Shown here piece after piece: positions 50,383 through 61,616 of a stretch of DNA of 64,000 nt. Both the position numbers and the translations under genes were made by a program. The notes beneath the pieces are model-generated. The model saw nothing but the letters and a program-made list of their open reading frames with translations, was not told where the DNA came from and made no database searches. Each line of letters begins with the position of its first letter. Positions within the stretch are counted from its first letter, which is position 1. Source of the stretch: Channa striata (Eukaryota > Chordata > Actinopteri > Anabantiformes > Channidae); the NCBI GenBank assembly GCA_033026295.1, contig CM065175.1, forward strand, positions 27,313,375 through 27,377,374, given 5' to 3'.

Positions 50383-50466
50383 ATGTGTGTGAGAGAGTGT
50401 GTGTGTGTGAGAGAATGTGTGTGTGTGTGAGAGAGTGTGTGTATGTGAGTGTGTGTGTTTGTGTGT
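49390..50466. repeat. Cluster of five CA/TG arrays
   Basis: Arrays at 49390-49423 (CA), 49661-49696 (TG), 49823-49862 (CA), 50026-50080 (CA) and 50340-50380 (TG). The last continues as a TG/GA compound tract to about 50466. The alternating senses allow pairing within one strand. Confidence 0.95.
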
Positions 50467-52126
50467 AGGTGTGCTTCTTCCCAAAGACACAGGACACATT
50501 GTTGGAGAGGAGCAGCAAGGCTGTTGGAACAAGACAACGTGCACGGCTGTGACGGACCTTCGGATGTGTGCGGCCTCACACATCAGGAAGTCACCGTCGT
50601 CAGGGACCTGCAGACAAAGTCCTTGCAGGGTTGGATGGACTCCAGCTCTCACTGTCCCCACCGTTCAGAGTTTGTCCTAATGTGACATTATGTTATTAAT
50701 GCTGTTGCACGTGTCGCTCAAAGGTACAAGGTGGATGAACAAGCAGACAGACTTGATGATCACTGCGGCACTGGGAAAGTCAAGGACAGAGGGAGAACAA
50801 CACCTCCACCCTGTGAGCTGGGGAACTGTTAGGATGCTGGGTTTAATGACCCCGTGTCTTTCAGACCCACCGGGGCTTGGAGGTGCGTCGCGACCTTGTG
50901 CCAGCTGTCCCATCAGACCACGATTAGCACCGCGTCAAACCCTTCGTCTTCCAGCGCTCTGAGTCGTTCAAACCGCTTTGCAAGAAGGTTCATCTGCTGA
51001 AGCTGCGGCTTAAATCAACTGTCAAACTTCTCGTCTATTGGCTCGGGTTTTTCTGCGACGCTGCCCAAAGTTCTCTGCTGCCCGGGGACGTGGCGCCGGT
51101 GTCGAGGAGGGCAATTTTGGAGGACAGGGATCGGCGCCTCCCTCCTGACTCCGGGCCCTCATCCCCCCGAAGAGGCGACTTCAGAGCAGATAAGCTGCAG
51201 AGCGCAGAGTCTACTTTAAATCGCTACAGCGACCTTGACTCGAAGTGAAGGAAGAAAGAGACAAGAGCACGACATCACCGCCGCATCCATCCAACGGAGA
51301 GACGTCCCCGGGGGGTGACCGGGAGGGGCGGGAAGACTCAAAGCCCCAGGAAGAGGAAGGCAAAGAGAGGAGTGTCACGGTGGAGATTGACAGACAGGCC
51401 AGCACTCGGGAGACGTTGAGGGTTTTAATGCGATTCTCCACGCTGCAGGGATCAGTGAAGGTCATAAACTGCTGCTGGAGAAAAGTGGCACATCGCTGCT
51501 CTTAGAAGCACTTAACCGATGTCTACACTTCTGACGTACTTTGTTCTCAAAAGTTTCTGTCGCCGCTAATGCGTGGAAAACTTGAAAATTATAATCCTCT
51601 CCTCTATAAACCACGGAGACAGTGGAAGTGCTCGTGGTCAGACTCACATCTTCTTCTGCTTTGCTTTGGCAAAGTAAGTTTTTAACATTTCCTTAAACTT
51701 TAATACAAAACCAACAAAGCTAAAGTTAAAGTCGACACAACAGACAGATTTGAATTCAACCAGTTTTTCGACATCAGTCGCTCTGACATGAGGCCGTTTT
51801 AAAGGTGTAATGAGTTCCCCATCGTTTCCCCAATATTCACCCTGTGATCACAGAGCTCGTCCACGACGGTCGCTACTAAACGCCATACTGGATGAACGAC
51901 ATGTCGGCTCTTTAAAAATGACCGCCACGCTTCTCTTAACACACTTGGTGTGTTACACTGCTGGGTTCAACTTTATCGCATAGTCTGAGAAAAGCTGTAG
52001 TTGTTAATTTTGCTGCAGAAGTAAATAATCATTCAAATCCACTTTCTCCACGGCATTTTTCTCTCACATCACACCAAACACAACTAAACGACCAAAGGCA
52101 CCAAGACACTTCCAAACAGAGAGTGT

Positions 52127-52343
52127 GTGTGTGTTCCTGTAGATACTACTTATTGAGAACCAAATTTCATTTTTAACCAGCAGAGTGAGGACATTTTGGC
52201 CAGTCCTCACAGTTTTTGGCCCTAAAAAGGGATTTTTAAGGGTCAAGACTGGCTTTCAGGGTCAAGGTTGAAATCAGGTTTTGGTTAGGGGAAGGGGCTG
52301 GGGCTTGTATTACATCAATGAGGGTCCTCACAAGTATAGATAA
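52127..52343 (+). repeat. Dispersed repeat with TG-rich left end, copy 2
   Basis: Partner of 31835-32010. It is longer in the middle (AGGGTCAAG and GGTTAGGGGAAGG stretches) and ends with the same GGTCCTCACAAGTATAGA. I recall the family as common in teleosts next to TG microsatellites. Confidence 0.8.
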
Positions 52344-52500
52344 CGTATCACAGTCGTGCCTCAGTGAGCGAACCATCCATCTTTTCATTGTTTACCCCCG
52401 CTCAGCTGTGAGGAACCGGCAGCAGCAGAGTGTGAAGGGAGACAATTAGTGATGACAACGTACACATGAACACGCACAACGATGTGTGACAGCCCCGAGG

Positions 52501-52502
<2 letters not shown>

Positions 52503-52538
<36 letters not shown>
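52503..52538. repeat. (TG)n microsatellite
   Basis: Perfect TG run in intron 1, about 160 bases right of a dispersed repeat copy. Confidence 0.95.
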
Positions 52539-52541
<3 letters not shown>

Positions 52542-54247
52542 GGAGGGAGGGGGTTAACACGCAGATGACAGACAGAAGAAACACACACTGCTGTTTGCTT
52601 CTGTGCGTGTGGATCGGGGCTAAACGCCTTCACTTACTGGAGGAGAAGCAAAGTCTGAGTGAGGAATCTTCTTCATCCCTCAGCAGAAAGAGACGGAGGA
52701 GGAGCAGGAAGTCGGATTGTATCATGGGTGTGTGTCAGCGCGGGACAGCGAGGAGAGCAGCTCGACTAACCCGGAGAGAAAAGACGTCTCTGTTTGGATG
52801 TGTTATATAATCCCCGTTCACACACTTTAGCTGCGTCCCAACAAGTGGTGTCATTATCAGTTATGTTCTCAGAAGGGAACAACATCTCAGACAGCTCAGC
52901 TCTTCTTCTTCAGGCTGAAGGATGCACGTAAAAAAACTGCCGAGCTGCTGAGTAAAACTGAAATTGCAGAGTCTGCTTTGTGAACCGAGCAGCCACCGTG
53001 ACCTCCGTGTCCACGCGGTCCTTACATATCAAACTGCTCATTATTAATCAAGCAAAAACGGCTGCTCAGATCTCAAAGCTCCGACTGTCACCAACAAAAC
53101 GCTCAACACAACTGCATGTTTTTTGTGTTGGCCCATTAAAACGTGGAGAAAGAAAACACACCCACGAAATACTGTAGCTCGTGTTCATTGTGATGTAGGA
53201 GAAGCTACAGCTGATTTTAGGTTTCAGCTGTGCTTCATCTTACTTGATGTGTTGCTTTAGTGTCTCTGTGAAACAATCTATGATCGTAGACATGGAAAAA
53301 TGTACACTCAGAGGCTGTAGACAGCTGGACTGGTGCTTCCCCGACAGGCACGTGTCAAAAACGCAGACACAACCCAACTGTGACTTAAGCCCAGTTCATA
53401 CTTCTCCACTGACACACATAAAAGACGCAGACTAAGAAATGATGGGCGGCTGGAGGCTGCAGAGAGTCAGAGGCCGCAGCCTGCACACCTCCAGATCTCA
53501 ACACCTCGTCGAGCAGCGATGAGCTTCACCCAACCTGACTTGGAGAATGACGGGAGTTGGGATCAAAACGGGAATAGAACGGGAAAGTAGGACAAGAAAC
53601 GTAATAGTTCATACTTGTCTGGATGTTCAAAATGATTCTATATAACATTAATATTCTGTTGTTGTACTGCTTCAGTTTTGAGACGTGTGTTAACTTATGA
53701 CTTTTTGTTTTCAAAAAGAAAATATTAAAAGAAAAATAAGCAAAGTCTGGGTTTGACAGCAAACTATACTTTCACATGGGACACAAACTTCTGGCTTAAT
53801 GATAATTAAAATAGTTTAACAATTTACCATTTGGTCTTTGAAATGACCACATCTATTATCTCTGAACATATTCATAGATTTATTGAATGACAAAGGACGG
53901 GACACTGTAGTTCTCCATCTCCATCAATTACATCCTATCAACTTCTGGCAGATGTCTGGAAAAGGTTCATCAGATCCATTTTTATCCCTGAAATTCACCT
54001 TTACAGACGCTGAGTGTTGTGAATTGCAGAACACGCTAATTTACTTTCCGTTTCCGGATTGTTTCTTCATTTTCAGCTAATTGCGGTTTGTTAAATGTGA
54101 TACTGGCCTGTTGCGGACACATACGCCTGCCGCGCAACTATTAAAAGAAACACGTGGGCGAAAGTATAAGGCAGGTTTTCTTCATAATCTGCAGTCACAC
54201 ACACACACACAGATCATCCCCCCAGTGCAGCAAAGTGCTGCCCATGG

Positions 54248-54250
<3 letters not shown>

Positions 54251-54286
<36 letters not shown>
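54251..54286. repeat. (TG)n microsatellite
   Basis: Perfect TG run; a short CA run lies at about 54195-54211 in the opposite sense. Confidence 0.95.
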
Positions 54287-54288
<2 letters not shown>

Positions 54289-55463
54289 TCTGATGTCTGC
54301 ACCAGCCTCATTAATTTACCCAGATGAAGATTTTGCAAGATCAGACACTGTGTGTGTTGTTATACTCTGGTCGTGGTTCCAGGAGGCACAGTGTGAGCGG
54401 TAACACGCTGTGACAAAGTTCACAGGTTTCATTCCGCACAGATTAGATGATACAGCAGGTTCCTAAAGATTCCCTGTGAAGTTAAGACCTGCTCCACCGG
54501 CTTGTACATCAGTATAAGTTTCACAATCAATCACCGACGATCATCTCAGCAACACGCACTCTAGAGGATCAGGTCCAGAGTTTTTCTTTCAGACATGCAG
54601 CCAACACCAAGAGATGCTTTCTCACTTGTGAAGTCACATCGGCCGTGGCGGACAACATTACCCACTCAGCGGTGTCGACTTCTTCATCAAGACATGTCTG
54701 AAGGTGTAATTCTCCTTCCCACTGATCTAAAGAACAATTAAATACCAACTAACAGCTCCACTCTGCGTGCGTCATGTGTCGTCCTGCTGCCTGTGCGTTG
54801 ACGGTTGCAGACCAGCTGCTGCTGTGACCTTGTCCCGATTGGTGACTTGTCTCGCCTGAGGCTACAGCTGATTGGCTGTCAATAAGCCATTAGGACGGAG
54901 GGACAGAGTGGTAGAACGGTGGAAGGGAAACGAGGACGGACACAGAGGAAACGGAAACAATTGGTCTAACGTCCCCCAGATCTAGTCTTCACGCTAAGCT
55001 GCAATGTCCAGGACAAGCCTGAGATCCATCTTCTCAAACCTTTGGATTATTTACATGATAAATGATGATAAAAACGTACAGAGCTGCAGAGCTTGAGTGA
55101 ACCAAAGCTGGCGATGATAAATCTGATGAATGTGAACCATTATTTGTGTGTCGCTGCTTTTTAAAAAGGTCATTCTGGACGACACATTGTTTGCTTACAG
55201 CAATTTATGCTGCAGCACACTACACTATACATCACACACACACAGTAAAATACCAACAAATCAACATTCATATTAGGATTCGGTTGATCAATGTATGTGA
55301 CAGCGACACACACACATCGGCTGTGAAGCTCAGCAGCCTCGAGGACACACAGTCCTACAGTGTTTGGTGGGAGACACACAAACACGTGGTGCGGTGGCAG
55401 GTTGCTTCAGGCCGCAGGCTAAATCCAGAAATAAAGACAATAGAATAAACAGCAGGGGAAGAA

Positions 55464-55465
<2 letters not shown>

Positions 55466-55501
<36 letters not shown>
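55466..55501. repeat. (TG)n microsatellite
   Basis: Perfect TG run in intron 1. Confidence 0.95.
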
Positions 55502-55502
<1 letters not shown>

Positions 55503-56565
55503 AGCTCGGGGCTGCCAAGCACAGAAACTCTGTACACACACCAGGACAGAGTCTGTGTATTTATGTGCGTGTTTGTGTATTTGCAGAGTGGAACAATGAA
55601 AACTAGTTAAGAGTGCGGCGCCTTAACGCGGGAACGGGCCTGTTGGTTTGCTCGCTGCTGCTTTAATTGCAGCCAAGAGGAACAATTTTCTTATTGAAAT
55701 ATGCAAACAAACACATTTAGTACAGTTAATGAGACAGTGGGAATGAAAGCCCCGTGCTCTCTGAAGCTGTGCAGTCACTTTCCTGAAGCCGGATAACGCG
55801 TGTTAACCCGACGCGACCTAAACGAACACGTCCCTGCACTTCGCCGTCGTGGTCGTCTGTCTGACATGGACTAAAAGTAAATTAAAGTCAGGTCAGGGCT
55901 GAGCGGCTGAGAAAGCAGAAGCTCTTCAGCGCCGCTCGCACTAATTAACGTTGACGACCTGCCTCTACGAGCTAAAATGCGACGAGCAGCTGCACATTTA
56001 AACTGTTGGTTAAATGTATGTGACACGCTGAGCTTCAAATATTCATCAGATGTGCATCAAAGTTTAACTGGGAGTTAAACGGGATGCTGATGCGAGAAGA
56101 CTCCTCACCGACGAGCTACAAGACGCCACAGAAGAACAGACAGGAGCCGGAGGAGCTTCACTTTGACTGGACATACACATCAGCCAATTTGATCTTCGCC
56201 CGGCAGACAAATGTTCGTCTTCTGGCTGATTAACAAAATGTTTTTCACCTAAAAGTTGCTTAAAAACACAGAGACACAGATCCAGAACTTTCAGAAGCAA
56301 AACATCAGGAATCTGCTCGGCAGAACAGAGAATCTGCTTCCTCCAACACCCGAAAGCACAAACTACTGTGGTGCAGCAGTGAGACAGTAAAGTCAGTTCC
56401 ACCGAAAAAACTCTTTGTTACACCTGGACCACACGCAAAATCTGTCCCACAACTGAGGTTTTAATAGCTGAGGCTCTATTTTCTGTACGTTATCTCACAG
56501 CTCAAATCAAACACAGTTTACACAGGATCACAAGCAGGAGGAGGAGGGGAGCAGCCTGAAGCCAT

Positions 56566-56596
<31 letters not shown>

Positions 56597-56775
56597 ACAA
56601 ACGTGTGTGTGTGTGTATTGGACATTTATTGAATGTCAAGGATAAAACTGACTGTGCAGTGATGGACGACCTGTCTGCGTGAAGATGATGTAGATGTCTG
56701 TGTGTGCTGTGAGGGTCAAGCCTGCATAATTTATTATACACAGAAGGTGAAGTGTGTGTGTGTGTGTGTGTGTGT
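56566..56775. repeat. CA and TG microsatellite pair
   Basis: CA run at 56566-56592 with a short TG run right after it (about 56603-56616), and another TG run at 56752-56775. Confidence 0.92.
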
Positions 56776-58533
56776 TTTCTTTACAGACTGAGAACTGCTC
56801 AGCGTCTGAATGTCCTGGGACGACTGAGGGCAGACAGTCAACTAAAGTCTTTGCCGCAGCACAACTATTTCCGAAATATAACTGTTTACATGCTGTCATG
56901 GGTGATGAACTTTTATAACTCTCAATATTTACATCACGGCTTGGTAGATAGAGCAAATCAGATAATCCATCTATTAATAAATCTATTAATTATTGGTTAG
57001 ATTTCCCAGAACCTGAACCTCAGAATGTTGGGAGCATCAGTATAACTGCAGTACAACAACGTTTCTGTTCCTAATAAAACGCTCAGTGAATCTGATTATT
57101 TGAATTATTGAAAGGTTTTCCAACAGATGTTTTCATTGTGAAGTTACTAAAGCCGACAAAGATAACGTCACTTGTTGACAGAATAGGCCTCAGACCTGCA
57201 GACAGGAAGCCAGCGTCCTGCCTCTGTCTGACGACTGCTCAGGCCTCGTTCCCCCAGATCAAAATCCCGACCGCTGCTGACGACAGACAGGCTGCCTCAA
57301 TCAGCCGGGCCGATACTCGCACTCTCTCTCCTTACAGCTGCAAAGCAGAGCCGAGCTGAGCTCTGCAGCCCGCCGTAACACAAACAGAGCTTCCTGCCAG
57401 AGGCTCGGGTTCGACTCCGCCGGTGCGCTCGGAGCTGGGAGGGCGCCAGGTGAGCAAACACAACTAATTTCTACAAATAAACAGCCCGATGTAGTTTAGC
57501 TGATCACTGATTAGCCACAAGTGACCAGAGCTCTGAGCTGCCACTGTCGTCCAGATGTGAAGGCTCTCGGTTAAACGTTTACGTTGGGGGGGCGAGTTTA
57601 TCACAGCCGCATCTGGACGTGGTTTCATTCTGTCAAACACATCAGCAGCAGGACATTTCAGTGCTGTCATGTGTTGGTATTGGGTGGTCGGGTGGGTCTC
57701 CATGAAATCCTAATGCTGCAGCGTACAACGTGATGCGACTCCGTTTGTCCACCTCAGGCCATTGATCACTGTTAAAGTCGAACTGAACCTCAGCATCACG
57801 AAACCTGATTTATTCTCCTGCGCTGAATACGCACAGAGGCTTTGTCATACAAGTGGCCGACAAGAAGAACTGCTTTTCTCCATGGAAAGGTCAGAAAATA
57901 CAGAACATCTCGGCACAAATAGTATAATTGTGAGCATTTCTACTTGTGCATTAGTGCGTCTGCACCACACTGCTCGATGGCAACCGTGTTGAGTTCTTTG
58001 ACTTTCTACAGGTACAAGGGACTGAAACTGAAAGATGATGCTGAGTTGGAGCTAACCGAGGCCGAACAGCAGATACTTTTGCCATTGCCGTGATGCAGAA
58101 GCTGAATGAGACCTAAGACACAGACTGAACTCACGAGTACGATGCAGCTTAACGTTTCACTGTGAAATATGGCTGAAATAGTCCACATACCGTTGGACAT
58201 ACAGTGTAAATGTGAATCCCATTAGTGGATGGTTGAGATGATTCTACCCTGTATTTATTCTTCATACACGCTCATCAAACGCATCGATTTATATTCACGG
58301 TTTTAATCTCTCAGAAGGTTCTGAAAACTCGGTCAGTTTCAGTCCGAAGAATCAAACCTCAACTACAAACACTCATAAATCACCGACACGTCCGTTTGCA
58401 GCGTTCTTCATTAATCCAAATGGGAAATTACAGCCGAGCAAAACCAAACACTGAGCTCTGAACCGCCGAAAAGGAAAAGAACAGCTTCGAAATGTGAATA
58501 ACCAGCTACAGTCAAGGTGACCACCAGACCCGA

Positions 58534-58774
58534 GTGTGTGTGTGTGTGTGTGTGTGAATGCCATTTTGAATTAAAGTCTGTGTGTAAAGTGTGTTGAGGT
58601 GTGTTTGCTCTGCTCACCTCGAACACTAAACACTGACAGTCCTGTTTGTCCTTTAACGACCCGCTGGGTGCGATGCCAGCGCTCCTCATCACACACACAC
58701 GCGAGCAGGGTCGTTAGGACTGAGTGAAAGAGTGGAAAGTAGCCACTGACGGTTGAGGTCAAGACAGACGTTTG

Positions 58775-58816
<42 letters not shown>
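58534..58816. repeat. TG and CA microsatellite pair near exon 1
   Basis: TG run at 58534-58556 and CA run at 58780-58816, the latter about 250 bases from the exon 1 donor. Confidence 0.95.
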
Positions 58817-58818
<2 letters not shown>

Positions 58819-59069
58819 CTAACCGACAGATCTCTCAGTCCTAACAGAAGAATCCGGCTACAAGCTTCAAACAACTGCAGCAGTTCGTCCTGTTAAAGCG
58901 CATGTCACCGGTTCTACTCATGACGGACTCGTTGAGAACATTCCCGAGCTTCGGGTCCATGAGGAACCTCAGTGGTTCGTCAGAATCTCGAACCATCATC
59001 GTGACTCTGCGCGCAAACCCCGTGTTATGTGCGTCTTTACGCACGGGAACAGACATGGTGCCTCCTTAC

Positions 59070-60054
59070 CTCGGAGGTCCTGGACCTTCAGCACCACCTC
59101 GGCGGGCTCGCGCAGGCTGCGCGCCAGGTACAGGCGGCCCGACTCGCGCTCGAGCTGAACTGGCGAGTCCGCTTCCGATACCAGCTCGAACCATCGTTGC
59201 TCGAACCTCTGGTCCGGCACCGTAAACACCAAGTCTCCCACTCGAACGTGGTCCGGGACCGTCACGGTGTAGGTCAGCTCCTCGGACAGAGCCCTGGGCC
59301 TGCGCCGCGCTCTGCCGGTGCGGAAGACGTTGACGCGCAGGAACACGGGCTCACCTGTCAGCGCCACGGCGCCACCGTCCCTCACGTAAAGCCGAAGAGT
59401 GACCCGGCTGAGACCCAGGAGGGAGCCGACCAGCCTCACCTGCCCAGTTTGGGGAACCACGTGAAGCAGGTGGGACTCCGGCGACGCGTAAAAGCTGACG
59501 CGTCCGTTCCGCTCCGCGTCACAGTCCTTTGCGTCAAAGCGAGCCAGCTCGGTACCGAGCGGCGTCAGCTCGTCCACTTCGACCGTCTGGTTGCCGGTGG
59601 TGAACCGGGGCATGTTGTCATTCTTGTCCGCCACCTCAATCTGGATGGCGGCTGGTCTCCTCAGGCAGCGCGGCGGCAGCTCCACCGTCAGCTCGTACAT
59701 GGCTATAAACTCCCGGTCCAGCGGCTTGGCAGAGATCAGAGCCAGGTGCCCCCGGTGGTCCCGGTGGTCCCGGTGGTCCCGGGGCCCGCGGTGGTGAAGA
59801 AGCCCGAAGTCCGACGCATAGTTCCCCTTGAGGCTCGCGTTGATGTCGGCGCCGGGGCAGCCCCCCGCTCCCAGCGGCAGCGCCACTCCGGCGACCGGCG
59901 TCCCAGCCGGAGAGTTCTCGGCTATTTGGCCGAAGTAGCGCACTGGATGGCCGGGCAGCGCGCACAGACACGCGGGGACGGACGCGTGAAGCAGCAGCAG
60001 CAGGTGCGAGACAAGGCAGCGCCAGGGAACCGGAGCGCTCGAACCTGCGTCCAT
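59070..60054 (-). CDS. Cadherin exon 1: signal peptide, EC1, EC2, start of EC3
   Basis: First coding exon of a large type III/CadN-like cadherin, a calcium-dependent cell-surface adhesion protein. The ATG at 60054-60052 has A at -3 and G at +4 (AACATGG), a strong context, and opens a frame of 328 codons plus one base. Residues about 12-32 are a hydrophobic signal peptide with a leucine run. EC1 spans about 38-151, with PLDREF (111-116) and a canonical linker DKNDNMPRF (143-151). EC2 spans about 152-258 and ends without a calcium linker; instead it has the basic stretch RARRRPR (248-254), which contains a furin-like RARR. EC3 begins near TYTVTVP (261-267). NAS (72) and NQT (155) are possible glycosylation sites. 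A DHR-type triplet repeat (92-103) comes from a 9-bp DNA repeat. The donor is CGAG|GTAAGG, phase 1. The exon is very GC- and CpG-rich compared with its neighbours. Confidence 0.9.
59752..59778 (-). repeat. 9-bp coding minisatellite in exon 1
   Basis: Three exact tandem copies of ccggtggtc on the plus strand, with similar bases on both sides. Translated, they give the repeated RDH/DHR triplet at residues 92-103 in EC1. A repeat whose unit is a multiple of three can change copy number without breaking the frame. Confidence 0.9.
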
Positions 60055-60520
60055 GTTTCCATCAACGTGTGGGCAGAGCGGACCTGTCTCCTGCGGACCC
60101 GATTAGAACAGAACAGAACAAAAAGTTCCGTGATGCAGGAAACAGTCAGTTCGTCCAAGTCGCTCCACAGTCCGTCACAGCGAGTTGATGCTTCAGTCAA
60201 GGAATAAGAAGAAAACCTCCTTCTTGGAAAAATATTATATTAATAAATGGGACGTGAAAGAAAAAATCCTGCGTCTATTTCTCTCACGTCACTTCCAATA
60301 TTTCCCCGTCCAGACCCACCGAGCTGCTCCGAACGGTCCGGAGCGTCTGCGCCGGAGGAAGCCTCAGACTGACGGGCGCAGGCACTCAGCCGGATCCATG
60401 TGGATCCGCCGAGCAGAGCCGATTTCCAAAGGAGGAGAGAGACCAATCAGGAAACAGGAGCCGGGCTGAGTGACGGCTCGCAGGACCCGCCCCCCGACAG
60501 ACTGAGCGCCGAGAGAGAAA
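60055..60520 (-). promoter_or_regulatory. Probable promoter / 5' UTR of the cadherin gene
   Basis: Sequence directly upstream of the start codon is CpG-rich, most clearly at 60300-60500. On the coding strand it carries a GC box (GGGGCGGG, about 60487-60496) and an ATTGG/CCAAT box (60443-60447). An AT-rich TTTATTAATATAATA stretch at about 60232-60248 could be a weak TATA-like element. A T-rich tract, CTAAT and CCGCAG at 60091-60115 look like a splice acceptor, so a non-coding first exon may exist farther upstream. The transcription start is not determined; this is inferred from position and motifs. Confidence 0.45.
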
Positions 60521-61596
60521 ATGTGTTTTTCAAGCGATTTTTTAAATGATGCATGTTTCATGAGTAGCTGAGCTGATTAAACCAGGAAGTATGTCCGGTA
60601 CAACAGGAAGAAAACAGAGGTTCACGCCACACATTCCTTTCAGCAGTTCAAATGTCACACTGGGGGCAAATACCGTAAAGAAACAAAGATCCTCAGCTGT
60701 CCTGACGCCGCTGATACCGGGCAGCGACTCATGGAGCAACTTTCCCTGACGGGATCATTTTATTATTGGTATCAGCATCGGGACGTTAAAATGACATTAA
60801 ATGAAGTTTAACCTATTAACCTTTCAATTCCTCGTTTACACCAAAGTCCTGCTAAACCAAAACGGAGCGTGATTTTAAATTCACATACTAACTTCACGAT
60901 CATTGTAACCAAACTCTGTCAGGCAGCGCTGGATATTTTCCCTTTGACATATCACAACTCTCACTCCTTTCATGCCCGTCCCGTTGGCTCACGCCTCAGT
61001 CTGCAGCTCGTTTAGCGCTTCCTGTCCACAGCAGCGGCAGCAGCATCACTTATCAACAAATCACATAAAAGACCGTTGCTTCGCTGAACACAGACATTTT
61101 CCTACTGTGTCCTCATTCAGGAAATCCCTCTAAAACACATCTGTGACTTGAAAAACAGAAAAATGATCTGCACATTTAGTTTTGAGCACTTTATGACTTG
61201 CAAAATGAAAAGTGTCTCCAGCCTTTGATCACAGTGGAGGACTGAAATCAGGTGATGGGAAAATGACGAAGGAGGGAATGAGTTTAATCTGTGCGGAGAA
61301 AGCTTCGAGCTGCTCCTGTCTGAGGGCTTGAAACAAAGAGGCCAGATGCTTGTCCTACTACACGTCAGGTGGTTTCATTTAGGTCAAGAGTTATCATTAC
61401 TTCTGCTTTGGTTCTGACTCAAATGAACAACCCTACTGGACAAAACTGACATCTAGAGTGTCGCACTTTCTGCAACTTGATTTTTTGTTCAACCATTTTG
61501 GTGCCTGGCACTAAAAGGCTGTAGTTCACACAGACGTCTGCCCCCCTTTGTAGGGTGCCGAGATTAGGGACAAACGGACCCGTGTTAAGGTTGGAC

Positions 61597-61616
61597 AACT
61601 TGTTGCTCAACAAGTT
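61597..61616. repeat. Perfect 20-nt inverted repeat
   Basis: aacttgttgctcaacaagtt has 9-base arms around a 2-base centre. Outer GGAC and GTCC could extend the stem after a bulge. It is 1.5 kb upstream of the start codon. Confidence 0.85.

Larger units (their letters stand above)
22243..59069 (-). other. Intron 1 of the cadherin gene (36.8 kb)
   Basis: Lies between the exon 1 donor (CGAG|GTAAGG) and the exon 2 acceptor (GAACCAG|GT). I read it for coding exons with cadherin motifs or other known domains and found none; open frames in it are short, low-complexity or repeat-derived. It contains many CA/TG arrays, a LINE 3' end, two reverse-transcriptase fossils, dispersed repeats, minisatellites and purine-rich tracts, listed separately. 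Stretches 24100-26700, 29200-31800, 36140-38700, 39100-42100, 47650-48480, 50700-52100 and 56780-58500 hold nothing I can name. First introns of cadherin genes often carry enhancers, but no specific element can be assigned by eye. Confidence 0.8.

Noticed and set aside
57400..57440. GGGTTCGACTCCGCC resembling a polymerase III B box
   Set aside because: No matching A box, T stem or acceptor stem, so no tRNA gene is supported.
59029..60207. 392-codon plus-strand open frame opposite exon 1
   Set aside because: It is the antisense shadow of a GC-rich coding exon; the minus strand has a signal peptide, cadherin motifs and correct splice sites.
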